Shown: piece after piece, positions 1-9,543 of the stretch | Layout: the number at the start of each line of letters is the position of its first letter | How positions within the stretch are numbered: position 1 is the stretch's first letter | Origin: CAWIJJ01 sp963836405 | GTDB taxonomy: Bacteria > Acidobacteriota > Terriglobia > Bryobacterales > Bryobacteraceae | Assembly (NCBI GenBank): GCA_963836405.1 | Contig: CAWIJL010000003.1 | Coordinates: 62,001-126,000 of the forward strand | DNA: 64,000 bases | Direction of reading: 5' to 3' | Made by a program: the position numbers and the translations under genes | Notes under the pieces: generated by a model | Seen by the model: the letters and a program-made list of their open reading frames with translations, nothing else | The model's database searches: none | What the model was told of the DNA's origin: nothing

Positions 1-1
1 G

Positions 2-406
2 ACCGAACACAGCCGCTTGGCCTGGGCTACGTTCTGGGGCGCCTGGATTTGGATCCTGATCCTGGCGCTGCTCGCCCTCGCCCTCTCCGCCTGGGTCAAA
101 TGGAAGCCCGCCGCCGGAGCCCTCATGTTCGGCGTCTTCTTCGTCGCCGCCGGTTTCGGCGCCGCCATCAACGGCATCCAGCGCACCAAGTGGGGCAACC
201 TGCTCAACATCGGCAGCATGATCGGCGCCGTCTGGGTCGACCTGTTCGAAGGCGGCAATCCCGATAGCACCGGCGCCGTCTTCTTCCGCGTCTCGCCCGG
301 CGAGCAGATCCCGCTGTGGTGCTGCTGGGCATCCCTGCTCGCCCTCTGCGGCATCTGCCTGTACATGCTGGCGCGCAAGATCCGCGGCATGGAGGTGGTC
401 CGGTGA
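2..406 (+). CDS. ABC-2 type transporter permease, C-terminal part (partial)
   Basis: The frame is open from the first bases of the window, so the gene begins upstream and only the last 134 residues are visible. They contain three hydrophobic segments (about residues 6-30, 37-55 and 100-120 of the visible part) and end in a basic tail. The stop overlaps the GTG start of the following ABC ATPase (GTGA), and a second permease follows that. This is the usual order of a heterodimeric ABC-2 exporter. The membrane-protein call rests on hydrophobicity; the permease call rests on the operon. Substrate unknown. Confidence 0.6.
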   Translation, partial: TEHSRLAWATFWGAWIWILILALLALALSAWVKWKPAAGALMFGVFFVAAGFGAAINGIQRTKWGNLLNIGSMIGAVWVDLFEGGNPDSTGAVFFRVSPGEQIPLWCCWASLLALCGICLYMLARKIRGMEVVR

Positions 407-1350
407 GCGACACCAACCAGATCGTGTTTTCGAACGTCTCCCGCTTCTACGGCGAGGTGCTCGGCATCAACGACGTCAGCCTGTCGATTCCTCCGGGCAT
501 CACCAGCCTCGTCGGTCCCAACGGCTCCGGCAAGACCACGCTCATGAACCTGATGTGCGGCCTCATCCGTCCCACTCAGGGCGAAATCACCGTGCTCGGC
601 ATCCCGCCCGGCCACCCCGAATCCCTCTGCCGCGTGCTCGGCTATTGCGCCCAGTTCGACGCCTTTCCCAAGGGACTCACCGGCTACCAGTTCATCTATT
701 CGTTCCTGCGCATGTACGGCTGGGATGACCCCGAGTGCGACCGCCGCACCCGCACCGCGCTCGAAACCGTCGGCCTCAGCGATGCCGCCGGGCGCTCCGT
801 CGCCGCCTATAGCAAGGGCATGCGCCAGCGCGTCAAGCTCGCCCAGTCCATCGCCCACGATCCCAAAGTTATCGTTCTCGACGAACCGCTCAACGGCCTC
901 GACCCGCTCGCCCGCGCCGAAGCCATCAACCTGTTCCGCAAGTGGGGCGATAACGGTTGCCACGTCATCGTGTCCAGCCACATCCTTCACGAAGTGGACC
1001 GCATTTCCGACCAGGTGATTCTCCTCAGCCAGGGCTACGTCGTCGCCGAAGGACAGATCCAGGGCGTCCGCAACGAGGTCAAGGAGCAGCCTATGCAGAT
1101 CCTGGTCCGTTGCGACCGGCCCGCCGTGCTCGCCTCCCGCCTCTTCGAGCAGGACCACGTCGTCGAAGCCAAAATCGCCAACGACGGCAAGGGCCTCCTG
1201 CTGCGCACCAAGGATGCCGACGGCTTCTACCTCCTGCTCAATCGCGTGATCCTCGAATCCAGCCTCGAAGTCGAATCCGTCGCCCCCGCCGATGACGACG
1301 TGAATTCCGTTTACCAATATCTGATCGGCGGCGAGGGAGGCACGGTATGA
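403..1350 (+). CDS. ABC transporter ATP-binding protein
   Basis: A 315-residue ATPase that would energise the two flanking permeases at the inner membrane. All nucleotide-binding motifs are visible: Walker A GPNGSGKT near residue 39, the signature YSKGMRQR, Walker B VIVLDEP followed by the D-loop NGLD, and the switch histidine in VSSH. About 100 residues after the ATPase core form a C-terminal extension typical of ABC-2 ATPases of the NatA/CcmA kind. I chose the GTG at 403, which overlaps the upstream stop, because conserved sequence begins there; the frame extends further upstream without family similarity. It overlaps the next permease by an ATGA, so translation is probably coupled. Confidence 0.85.
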   Translation: MSDTNQIVFSNVSRFYGEVLGINDVSLSIPPGITSLVGPNGSGKTTLMNLMCGLIRPTQGEITVLGIPPGHPESLCRVLGYCAQFDAFPKGLTGYQFIYSFLRMYGWDDPECDRRTRTALETVGLSDAAGRSVAAYSKGMRQRVKLAQSIAHDPKVIVLDEPLNGLDPLARAEAINLFRKWGDNGCHVIVSSHILHEVDRISDQVILLSQGYVVAEGQIQGVRNEVKEQPMQILVRCDRPAVLASRLFEQDHVVEAKIANDGKGLLLRTKDADGFYLLLNRVILESSLEVESVAPADDDVNSVYQYLIGGEGGTV

Positions 1351-2171
1351 ACCCGCTCTGGCTCCGGCAGGTGGGCGGCGTGCTCCGCATGGAGCTCCGC
1401 AAAACGTTTCTTTCCAAGCGCGGCTGGTGGATCTATTTCCTCGCCCTCGGCCCGCTGTTCGTCGTGGTCATGCACTGGCTGATCGAATCGCAGCGCTCCG
1501 GCGGCCGCCACAGCATGGGCGAAGACAGCCTCGTCTTTGCCGGTATCTTTGTCTTCTACTATCTCCGCGCCGGTATCTTCTTCGGCTGTATGGGTATCTT
1601 CTCCAACCTGTTCCGCGGCGAAATGCTCGAAAAGACGCTCCACTATTACTTCCTCACACCCATGCGCCGCGAGCTGCTGGTGGCCGGAAAGTATCTTGCC
1701 GGATTAGTGGTGGCGCTCACGTTATTCACCCTGAGTACCTCGTTGTCCTTCATCCTCATCGGCCGCCACTTCGGCGCCCCCTGGACCGATTACATCCTGC
1801 ACGGCCCCGGCCTGCGCCAGCTCGGCTCTTACGCCCTGGTCACCGCCCTCGCCTGCATCGGCTACGGCGCCGTCTTCCTGATGTGCGGCCTGTTCTTCAA
1901 AAACCCCATGATCTCGGCCGCCGTCGTGTGGGTCTGGGAAAACCTGAACCCGTTCCTCCCCGCCGTGCTCAAGAAGATCAGCGTGATCTTCTACCTGAAG
2001 AACCTGTGCCCGGTGGAGATCCCCGTCCCGCCGCCCCTGAACATCATGGTGATCGAAGCCGATCCCACCCCGTTCTGGATCGCCGTCCCCGGCCTCCTCA
2101 TGGTGGCCCTGATCCTGCTCATCTACTCCGGTATTTCCGCGCGCACTTCGGAAATCAGTTACGGCGAGTAA
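1347..2171 (+). CDS. ABC-2 type transporter permease
   Basis: A 274-residue integral membrane protein starting at the ATG that overlaps the ATPase stop. Hydrophobic stretches fit about six transmembrane helices: one near residues 26-44, a long one near 65-90, others around 115-135, 155-185 and 190-205, and a last one near 238-258 before a short polar tail. A charged amphipathic N-terminus precedes the first helix, as is common in ABC-2 permeases. With the partial permease at 2-406 and the ATPase between them it forms a probable three-gene exporter. Nothing shows whether it moves a drug, polysaccharide or peptide. Confidence 0.75.
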   Translation: MNPLWLRQVGGVLRMELRKTFLSKRGWWIYFLALGPLFVVVMHWLIESQRSGGRHSMGEDSLVFAGIFVFYYLRAGIFFGCMGIFSNLFRGEMLEKTLHYYFLTPMRRELLVAGKYLAGLVVALTLFTLSTSLSFILIGRHFGAPWTDYILHGPGLRQLGSYALVTALACIGYGAVFLMCGLFFKNPMISAAVVWVWENLNPFLPAVLKKISVIFYLKNLCPVEIPVPPPLNIMVIEADPTPFWIAVPGLLMVALILLIYSGISARTSEISYGE

Positions 2172-2227
2172 GTTCCGTACATTGGCCGCGCACGTGCTCC
2201 TACCATTGACGACTGGAGGAGCGCAAT

Positions 2228-2437
2228 TTGTCGAAAACTCTTGGCATCATTCTGATCGTAGGCGGGCTGATCTTCGCCGTCTGGGGCGCATTCGGCTTCC
2301 AAACCAAAGAAAAGGTAGTCGATATCGGCCCCCTCGAAGCCACCCGGACGAAAAGCCACAATGTTCCCTACGCCCCGATTATCGGCGGCCTGATCGTCAT
2401 CGGCGGCGTCGTGCTGGTCGCTTCCGGGAAACGCTAG
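2228..2437 (+). CDS. small two-helix membrane protein
   Basis: A 69-residue protein with hydrophobic segments at about residues 5-22 and 48-66 separated by a polar loop. It starts at a TTG preceded by a clear GGAGGA ribosome site at 2216-2221. It resembles the small DUF3185-like membrane proteins common in this kind of genome, but I cannot assign a function. Its end lies 15 bases from the end of the transposase gene on the other strand. Confidence 0.6.
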   Translation: MSKTLGIILIVGGLIFAVWGAFGFQTKEKVVDIGPLEATRTKSHNVPYAPIIGGLIVIGGVVLVASGKR

Positions 2438-2452
2438 TGTAGTGTCCCTGAA

Positions 2453-3676
2453 TTAGCTGGCCTTTCGTTTGCGGGCTTTTCGGGCGGTGCAACCGGGCTG
2501 AATCTGTTCAAGAGTTTGGCGGCAGCGGGCGAGTTTGGCCACGATCGATTCGACGGTCGCCGTCCAGACAAACGGTTTGGGTTTCTCGTTCCAGGCGGCG
2601 AGAAACTCATTGATAGCCGCGATCAGGTCATCGACGCTGAGGAAGGAGTCGCGGCGGATTCGCTTGCTGGTGAGCTCGCCGAACCAACGTTCAATCAGAT
2701 TCAACCAACTGGAACTGGTGGGAACGTAGTGCACTGTGAACCGGGGATGGCGGTTGAGCCAGTCCTTCACCTCCGGCGTGCCATGGGTGCCGTAATTGTC
2801 CATCACCAGGTGTAGCGGACTGTTGCCGGGGAACTCGCGATTGATGCGGCGCAGGAACCTCAGAAACTCCTGGTGGCGATGACGCTTATAACAGTCGCCG
2901 ATGACCTTGCCGGCGAGCACGTCCAGCGCCGCAAACAGAGTCGTCGTTCCGTGTCGCTTGTAGTCATGGGTCATGGTGCCGCAACGCCCTTTCTTCAATG
3001 GCAGCCCGGGTTGGGTGCGTTGCAGAGCCTGAATTTGGCTCTTCTCGTCCACACAAAGCACAATCGCCCGATCGGGTGGATTCAGATAGAGACCGATCAC
3101 GTCCGTGAGTTTCTCGAGAAACTTCGGATCGCGTGACAGCTTGAACGGCTTGGTGAGATGCGGTTTGATGTGATGGCTACGCCAGATCCTGCTCACGCTG
3201 GACTTGCTGATCCCCTGAGCCGCTGACATGGTGCGGCAACTCCAATGCGTGGTTCCTTTGGGCTTGGTCTGCAAAGTGGTGTCAATCAGGGCCTTGATGC
3301 GAGTCACATCGTAAGTGGGTTTCCGGCCCCGGCCGGGAGCAATGTCCCAAAGCGCCTGGGGACCGTTGCTCCGGAAGCGCTCGCGCCACAGGCGAACCGT
3401 TTTCCGATTCACGCCGTTCTCAGCCGCGATCATCATCTCCGTGTTACCAGCGGCAACAGCCAGGATAATGCGACAACGTAGCGCTACCTGCTGTGGAGTT
3501 CCCAATGCTACTACCCAGCCTTGGAGTTCGCTGCGCTGGTCCGGTGAGAGGACGAGAGGATCAATCGCGCGGCTCGCTGCATGTAAAGCGGGAGAATCTG
3601 GCCCGCCCGAACGTCCGTCCCCGATTTGGCCACCCTGCCCCGGACCGTTCACACGATATCTTTTGCCTGCTTTCAA
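2453..3676 (-). mobile_element. IS630-family transposase
   Basis: A 407-codon DDE transposase. The N-terminal third is a helix-turn-helix region (IAAENGVNRKTVRLWRERF and following). The catalytic core shows the IS630 signature: first Asp in CVDEKSQIQ, second Asp in LVMDNYGTH and the Glu in LNLIERWFGEL, with correct spacing. The frame begins at a TTG at 3676; the conserved part starts near residue 40 (VLSPDQRSEL), so the true start may be downstream. I could not find convincing terminal inverted repeats or a TA duplication by eye, so the element boundaries are undefined and only the gene is given. The frame is uninterrupted and all three acidic residues are present, so it could be active. Confidence 0.85.
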
Positions 3677-4095
3677 TAACTTACAAGCAAAACACTTGAC
3701 TCGGTATGTTATCGTTTATTTGGAAGGAGCCGCCCACCGCGATCCTTCTCAACAAAGCTCTTCTTCGTGGCCACGAAGCGTTGCATGTCCGGTGGAACTG
3801 AGCTTCCCGTAAGCCCGTGAACGGCCGAACGGCTGCCACTCCCGTAGATGGAGCCGGCGGGGAGACTTTGGGTTCGAACCCATCACATCCTTTGGAGTGC
3901 GGATAGCGGTCATCGCCGTCCCAAGGGATTTCAGAGAGCGAGTCATCGTAGTAGACAGCGTAAGGGTAACGCCATCCAGCTACTCCAATGCGCACTGAAG
4001 ATGCCGCTCGATTCACTGGCGGCCGGATACGCACGGCGATAAGTCCGTCAGCCCCGGCCGCCGCAACGCTCACGAAGCCCAAAAACCATTCACCG
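3677..4095. other. intergenic stretch beside the transposase, no gene recognised
   Basis: About 420 bases between the transposase and the methyltransferase gene. A minus-strand frame stays open over most of it (133 codons), but its translation has no recognisable domain and biased composition. A palindrome GGGTTCGAACCC at 3870-3881 resembles a tRNA T-arm, but no tRNA can be folded around it. It may be debris left by the insertion. Confidence 0.4.
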
Positions 4096-5028
4096 CTACT
4101 TCCTGCACAGCATCGTCATGAATCGCGAGTCCGGGCTCCGGTACCGCTTCATGATCTCCAGCCCGCCCTGCTCCCCCACCAGCCACTCGAAAGATTCCGG
4201 CTTATACGAATACTGGAAATTCAGGCCGATGCGCTCGCCCCGCTGCAACGGGATCTGCCGGCTCGCCGCCGTCACCGAAAGGTCGCGCTCCGCCCGGAAA
4301 TACCGCGTCGTCAGATGCAGCCCCTCGTGCCGTTCGTCCTGCTTCTGGTTGAAATGGATCTCGGCGTCATCCGCCAGAACCCCTACCCCTGCCAGCAGCG
4401 CCGAGAGAAACCGGCGCGAATGCGGATTGTCGCGCCGCGATGGCGTCTTCTCCTGGTCGTATACTTCCCCGTCGATCAGCAGCCGGTCGTCCGGCTTCAT
4501 GCACTGCGCCACGTAGCGGATCTCCGCCAGCGGGTCGAAAGCGGAAATCGTGTTGCCCGACATGATGAACAGCCGCGGGGCTTCCGCCGCGTCCGCCGCG
4601 TAGATCAGGTGCACCGGGCTCGAAATGTCGGCCTTGATCCCCACCGTCTCGAGATCGTCGTCGTCGGCGCCCGAGCATGCCGTCTCCAGCATCGCCTGGC
4701 TCGCGTCCACCGGAAAGTAGAGGCACTCGCAGCCCTTGTCCTTGAGCGCGCACATCAGCGTCCGGTCCCGCGACCCGTCGCCCGCGCCGAAGCTGATCAC
4801 CGGCAGCCGCGTGCCGAAATGCTGCTTGAGCCCGCCCGAATCCGCCGCGATCTCCTTCCACGTCTCGGTCAGACCGCCATATAATTCCGGGTTCTGTGCC
4901 AGCGACGTCCACTCGGCCGCCGACCGCGGCGTCCAGAAAAAAAACTTCTCCGGCAGGTCGCGCGCCTCGATCGCTTCCGCAAACTCGTGTGCGATGTCCG
5001 ACTCGGTGAGTACCACTTCGACTTTCAT
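4096..5028 (-). CDS. EgtD-like SAM-dependent methyltransferase (Methyltransf_33 / DUF2260 type)
   Basis: A 310-residue cytosolic protein of the size and layout of histidine N-alpha-methyltransferases such as EgtD. The SAM-binding region is suggested by PVISFGAGDGSRD near residue 77. MSGNTISAFDP, LLIDGEVYDQ and the C-terminal ERIGLNFQYSYKPESFEWLV follow the order seen in this family. No ergothioneine partner (EgtB-like sulfoxide synthase) lies in the window, so the substrate cannot be assumed to be histidine. It may be an orphan paralogue. A response regulator gene lies just downstream on the same strand order, about 50 bases away. Confidence 0.6.
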   Translation of the reverse strand: MKVEVVLTESDIAHEFAEAIEARDLPEKFFFWTPRSAAEWTSLAQNPELYGGLTETWKEIAADSGGLKQHFGTRLPVISFGAGDGSRDRTLMCALKDKGCECLYFPVDASQAMLETACSGADDDDLETVGIKADISSPVHLIYAADAAEAPRLFIMSGNTISAFDPLAEIRYVAQCMKPDDRLLIDGEVYDQEKTPSRRDNPHSRRFLSALLAGVGVLADDAEIHFNQKQDERHEGLHLTTRYFRAERDLSVTAASRQIPLQRGERIGLNFQYSYKPESFEWLVGEQGGLEIMKRYRSPDSRFMTMLCRK

Positions 5029-5077
5029 AAGAAGCTCTATTATCGCGCGAGTGCGGCGAATCGCCGCAGTTCCGGCA

Positions 5078-5425
5078 TTATTCCGCCAGCAGGCCCGCTA
5101 CCAAGTCGCGCAGCGCGTCCGGCCGGAACGGCTTTTCGAGAAAGACCGTGCCCGCCGGAGGCTCCTGTTCGGTGTACCCGCTCATGCAAACGATCCGCGC
5201 ATTTGGATTCGCCTGGCGAATCATCCGCACCAGCTCGTGCCCGTCCATCACCGGCATTTTCAAATCCGTGACCACCACGCCGATCCGTTTCGCATACGAG
5301 CGGTAGAGCGAGATCCCTTCCACTCCGTTGGCGGCTTCGAGCACCTGGTGCCCCGCCGTCTGCAGAATCATGCACGCCAGCTTGCGCACCATCTCTTCGT
5401 CGTCAACGACCAGTACGACGCTCAT
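5078..5425 (-). CDS. single-domain response regulator (CheY-like receiver)
   Basis: A 115-residue receiver domain with no output domain. The acidic pocket Asp8-Asp9, the phosphoacceptor Asp54 in VVTDLKMP, the switch Ser82 and the conserved Lys98 in EKPF are all present, so it should be phosphorylatable. No histidine kinase is encoded nearby. Its start overlaps the end of the upstream two-helix membrane protein by 23 bases, which suggests cotranscription. It may act as a phosphorelay intermediate or by protein-protein contact. Confidence 0.85.
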   Translation of the reverse strand: MSVVLVVDDEEMVRKLACMILQTAGHQVLEAANGVEGISLYRSYAKRIGVVVTDLKMPVMDGHELVRMIRQANPNARIVCMSGYTEQEPPAGTVFLEKPFRPDALRDLVAGLLAE

Positions 5426-5624
5426 TGCCCGGCCGTCTCCTCTGAAGGTCGAAAAAGATCCACACGGCCAGGGCCGATGCCACTATATCCATCGCGATCG
5501 AAACGAGATTCAGCGTGGTCCAGCCCCAGAGATGTTCGCCAAGGTCTGCTGCTAGGTCCGTCAGGCAGACGATGGCAAGCAGCAGGAAGAACCACCTGCT
5601 GTAGAGAAACTGCCGCAGTCCCAT
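5403..5624 (-). CDS. small membrane protein of unknown function
   Basis: A 73-residue protein with hydrophobic segments at about residues 8-26 and 40-60 and a basic C-terminal tail. The 3' end overlaps the start of the receiver-domain gene by 23 bases, so the two probably share a transcript. There is no recognisable domain; the assignment rests on two helices and the tight coupling. Confidence 0.5.
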   Translation of the reverse strand: MGLRQFLYSRWFFLLLAIVCLTDLAADLGEHLWGWTTLNLVSIAMDIVASALAVWIFFDLQRRRPGNERRTGR

Positions 5625-5652
5625 ACCTTCAGTATGCAGCCGCGGCGCGCCG

Positions 5653-6423
5653 TCAGAAGCCCATCACCTGCATGCCCGCGTCCACGAACAGGATGTTCCC
5701 CGTGACGCCGCGCCCCAGGTCGCTCGCCAGAAACACCGCCGCGTCCGCCACCTCCGCCGGGTCCGTGTTCCGCCGCAGCGGAGCGCGCGTCTGGATCGTA
5801 TCGAGGATCGTCGAAAAGTCTTTGATCGCCCGCGCCGACGCCGTTTTGATGGGCCCCGCCGAGATCGCGTTCACGCGGATGCCGCACGCGCCCATCTCGC
5901 TCGCCAGATATCGCGTCGCCGCCTCCAGCGCCGCCTTGGCCACGCCCATCACGTTGTAATTGGTCACCACCCGCGTGGACCCCAGGTACGTCAGCGTGCT
6001 GATCGATCCGCCCTCGCTCATCACCGGCGCCGCCGCCCGCGCCACCGCCACCAGCGAATAGGCGCTCACGTCCTGCGCCAGCAGGTAGCCGGCCCGGCTC
6101 GTCTCCACGAACGGACGCGTCAGGTCCTCGCGATTCGCAAACGCCAGGCTGTGCACCACCGCGTGCAGCGGCCGCTTCATCGCCTGGAGCGACTCCGTCA
6201 ATGCCGTCAGCTCTTCGTCCTTCGTCACGTCGCAAGGCAGCACCGCGGCCACGTTCAGCCCTTCGGCAAGTTCCAGAATCGACCCCTTCTGGCGCTCGCC
6301 CAGGTACGTCAGCACCAGCGTCGCTCCCTCCCGCGAGAAGGCCTGCGCGATCGCGTACGCAAGGCTCCAGCGGTTGGCAATACCCAGGACGAGGGCAAGT
6401 TTACCCTCCAGCAGTTTTGACAT
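5653..6423 (-). CDS. fabI: enoyl-[acyl-carrier-protein] reductase (NADH)
   Basis: A 256-residue short-chain dehydrogenase of the FabI type. It reduces trans-2-enoyl-ACP in the last step of each fatty-acid elongation cycle in the cytosol. The N-terminus carries the FabI-style nucleotide loop (LGIANRWSLAYAIA) instead of the classical TGxxxGxG. The catalytic tyrosine and lysine are seen as Tyr156 and Lys163 in YNVMGVAK, with the extra FabI tyrosine at Tyr146 (TYLGS). AGPIKTASA corresponds to the substrate loop. Length and motif order match the family, so the assignment is secure. The downstream gap to the two-helix membrane protein is 28 bases. Confidence 0.93.
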   Translation of the reverse strand: MSKLLEGKLALVLGIANRWSLAYAIAQAFSREGATLVLTYLGERQKGSILELAEGLNVAAVLPCDVTKDEELTALTESLQAMKRPLHAVVHSLAFANREDLTRPFVETSRAGYLLAQDVSAYSLVAVARAAAPVMSEGGSISTLTYLGSTRVVTNYNVMGVAKAALEAATRYLASEMGACGIRVNAISAGPIKTASARAIKDFSTILDTIQTRAPLRRNTDPAEVADAAVFLASDLGRGVTGNILFVDAGMQVMGF

Positions 6424-6430
6424 GAATTTC

Positions 6431-7403
6431 CTAGTGTATCGCTTGTTCGAGCGCCACCGGCCGGCCGCCCTGCTCCTTGCTCTTCTGCGCCGCGTCCATG
6501 AAAGCGAACATCTCCAGCGTCTCCTCGTTCGCTACCGGAGGCTTGCCGCTCTCGAAAAACTTCACGATCTCCACCACCAGCGGCCGGTAATCGGCGGCCT
6601 CGGAAGATTTCGGGTGGCTCACCACCACCTCGTTCTTCCGGTTCACCACCGCGCCATAGTCCGAGCGCGTGCGCACCGCGCGCACCGTTCCGATGCGCCC
6701 GTCCTTCCACCGCCCCACCACCACTTCTTCGGTCGCCCCGGAAGTGCGCGTCACCGATTCGCAGCCCTGCCCCATCGCCGTGTACAGCAGTTCCACGCCG
6801 TGGATGCCGTACCAGGCCAGGTCGAGATAGTGGTGCGGCTCCAGTTCTCCCGGGCTCCACACCGCCGCGCCCGCCGTGTCCGGAAAGTGCACCGCAGCCC
6901 CGATCGCGCCGAACCGCAAACTGGACGAGCTGAACCACGGAACGCCCGCCTGTTTGGCCAATGACGCGATCGCCCGCGCGTCTTCAAGCGTCGTCGCCAG
7001 CGGCTTGTCGATGAACAGCGGCTTGCGCGCCGCGATTACCGCGCGCGCCTCCGCCAGGTGCCGCCGCCCGTCCACGCTCATCAGCAGCACCGCGTCCACT
7101 TTCTGAAGCAGCGTGGCGATGTCGGGCACGATCTCCACCCCGTACTTCGTCCGGATCTCCTCGGCGTACTGCTCCACGCGATCCGCACTCTGCTTCATAT
7201 CGGCGCTGCCCGCCCTTGTAGGCCGCCACCACGCGCGCGCCCGCCACATGCTCCGGCGCGCCCGGGTCGCCGTTGAACAGCCGCGTAAACGCCGGAACGT
7301 GGGACGTGTCCGTCCCGATGATGCCCAGCCGCAGATCCGCGGCGCAGGCAGTTCCCGCCAGAATGAGCACCAGAAGACTGCGTATCACGAGGGCATTGTA
7401 CAC
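6431..7403 (-). CDS. exported Gfo/Idh/MocA-type oxidoreductase, interrupted by one frameshift
   Basis: The N-terminal part has a signal-like hydrophobic segment (IRSLLVLILAGTACA) followed by a Rossmann-type start (LRLGIIGTDTSHVPAF). After a +1 shift near 7210, inside a run of G, the frame continues with the family's mid region, including the nicotinamide-site EKP-like PLFIDKPLA, and runs to the end. Without the extra base the product is about 323 residues, a normal length. The frame opens at a GTG at 7403; a GTG at 7388 directly before the hydrophobic segment is the more likely start. It lies divergent to recG and 7 bases after fabI is reached, so it may be cotranscribed with fabI. Substrate unknown. 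Confidence 0.65.
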
Positions 7404-7437
7404 TAGGGTCGAGAGCCGCTACAGCGTTTCATCCGCG

Positions 7438-9543
7438 ATGGAGCTCACCACCCCGCTCACTTATGTCAAAGGCGTCGGCCCCGCGCGCGCAGCCATGCTC
7501 GAAGCCAAGGGCCTGGTAACCGTCGAGGACCTCCTCGGCTACGTGCCCTTCCGCTACGAGGACCGCAGCAACATGAAGCCCATCGCCCAACTGGCGCCGG
7601 GCGAAATGGCCACCGTTATCGTGGAGGTCCGCTCGGCCAAACTCTCCGGCTTCAAGCGGCGCAGCCTCGGCCTGTTCGAAGCCCGCTTCACCGACTCCTC
7701 CCGCGCCATCCTGGTCGGCAAGTGGTTCCACGGCGGCTATCTCGCCAATGTGCTCGCCGAAGGCATGAAGCTCGCGCTCTTCGGCAAAGTGGAGTTCGAC
7801 GGCTATTCCGGCGAGCTCACCATGCTCCACCCCGAGTTCGAGATCCTGTCGGGCGACGACGAGGACGGCGAATCCGCGCTCCACACCGGCCGCATCGTCC
7901 CCATCTACGAAGCCGCCGGCAAGATCAGCACCCGCGTGATCCGCACCCTCACGCACCGCCTCCTCCAGTCGCTCGAGCCCGAAGAGGATTTCCTGCCCGA
8001 GCCCCTTCGCCGCCGCCTCAAACTGCCCGGCCGCGCCACTGCCATCCGCGACGTGCACTTCCCCCCGCCCGATACCGACCTCCGCCTGCTCAACGCCTTC
8101 CGCACCCCGGCGCAGTTCCGCCTGATCTTCGAAGAGTTCTTCTGGCTCGAATGCGGCCTCGCGCTGAAGCGCGCCAAGGCCCGCACCCTGCCCGGCATCG
8201 CTTTCGAAATCACCGACCAGGTGCGCGAGCGCGTCAAAGCCATGCTGCCCTTCAAGCCCACCGAGCGCGCAGAAGCGCGTCATCAAGGAAATCGCGGACG
8301 ACATGCGCGAGCCGCGCCCCATGAACCGCCTCCTGCAGGGCGACGTGGGCAGCGGCAAGACCATCGTCGCCGCCGAAGCCGCCGTCATCGCCATCGAGAA
8401 CGGCTACCAGGTGGCCGTGCTCGCACCCACCGAGATCCTCGCCATCGCAGCACGGCTTCTACTTCCGCCAGATCCTCTCGCAGCCTCGGCTACGTCACCG
8501 TGCTGCTCACCGGATCCTTCACCGGCCGCGAAAAATCGCAGCTCAAAAAACTGGTCGCCGAAGGACTCGCCCACGTCGTGGTGGGCACCCACGCGCTGCT
8601 CGAAAAGGACGTCGAGTTCAAGCGGCTCGGCCTCGCCATCATCGACGAGCAGCACCGCTTCGGCGTCCTCCAGCGCCTCGGCCTGGTGCAGAAGGGCGTG
8701 CACCCCGACGTCCTGGTGATGACCGCCACCCCCATCCCCCGCACCCTCGCCATGACCCTGTTACGGCGACCTCGACGTCTCCGTCATCGACGAGCTGCCG
8801 CCCGGCCGCAAGCCCATCGTCACCAAGCACGTCACCGACGACCGCATCGAACAGGTCTACAGCTTCATGAAGAAACAGATCGACGAAGGCCGCCAGGCCT
8901 ACGTCGTCTACCCCGTCATCGAAGAGTCCGAGACGCAGGCCATGAAGGCGGCGCAGAAGATGTACGAGCACCTCTCCCGCGAGGTCTTCCCGGATATCGC
9001 GGTCGGCCTGATGCACGGCCGGCTGGGAGCGGACGAAAAGGAAGCCGTGATGCAGCGCTTCAAGGAGGGACGAAATCAAGATCCTCGTTTCCACCACCGT
9101 CATCGAAGTCGGCGTGGACGTCCCCAACGCGACCGTCATGGTGATCGAGCAGGCCGAGCGCTTCGGCCTCGCGCAATTGCACCAGCTTCGCGGCCGCGTC
9201 GGCCGCGGCGCCGACCAGAGCTACTGCATCCTGGTCACCGAAAAAATGAACGATGCCGCGCGCGAGCGCATCCGCACCCTGGTCGAATCCACCGACGGCT
9301 TCCATATTTCCGAAATGGACCTGCGCCTGCGCGGCCCCGGAGAGTTCTTCGGCACGAAGCAGTCCGGCCTGCCCGTCGCTGCGCGTAGCCAACATCCTGC
9401 GCGACGGCGAGATCCTCGAAGTCGCGCGCCGCGAAGCCGTGGACTTCGTCGCGAAGCCGCCCTCGGAAGACGACCTGCGCCGCGCCGTGGCCTACATCCG
9501 CGACCACTGGCAGCGGCGCTACGGCCTGGTGACGGTGGGCTGA
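7438..9543 (+). CDS. recG: ATP-dependent DNA helicase RecG, interrupted by six +1 frameshifts
   Basis: RecG remodels stalled forks and Holliday junctions. The order matches the family: N-terminal wedge/OB region (LTTPLTYVKGVGPARA), Walker A GDVGSGKT, the DEAD-like box IIDEQHRFG, motif III TATPIPRTLAM and the helicase C-terminal motif QLRGRVGRG. The reading frame is broken near 8268, 8446, 8481, 8761, 9070 and 9374. Each break is repaired by removing one base, and because six single-base gains restore the phase, the repaired product is about 699 residues, the normal RecG size. Random decay would rarely give only +1 changes in a gene of normal repaired length, so sequence error is likely. rsmD overlaps its stop. 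Confidence 0.85.

Noticed and set aside
2438..3720. Terminal inverted repeats of the IS630 element
   Set aside because: Sequences flanking the transposase gene were compared by eye in inverted orientation and gave no convincing match, so no element boundary is claimed.
3830..3900. tRNA or tmRNA 3' end suggested by GGGTTCGAACCC at 3870-3881 and CCGGCTCCA on the minus strand
   Set aside because: The T-stem cannot be extended beyond two to three pairs with a seven-base loop, the distance to CTCCA is wrong, and no D-arm or anticodon arm can be folded on either strand.
3681..4082. 133-codon minus-strand open frame beside the transposase
   Set aside because: Its translation matches no recognisable domain, it has no ribosome site, and open frames of this length occur by chance in GC-rich DNA.
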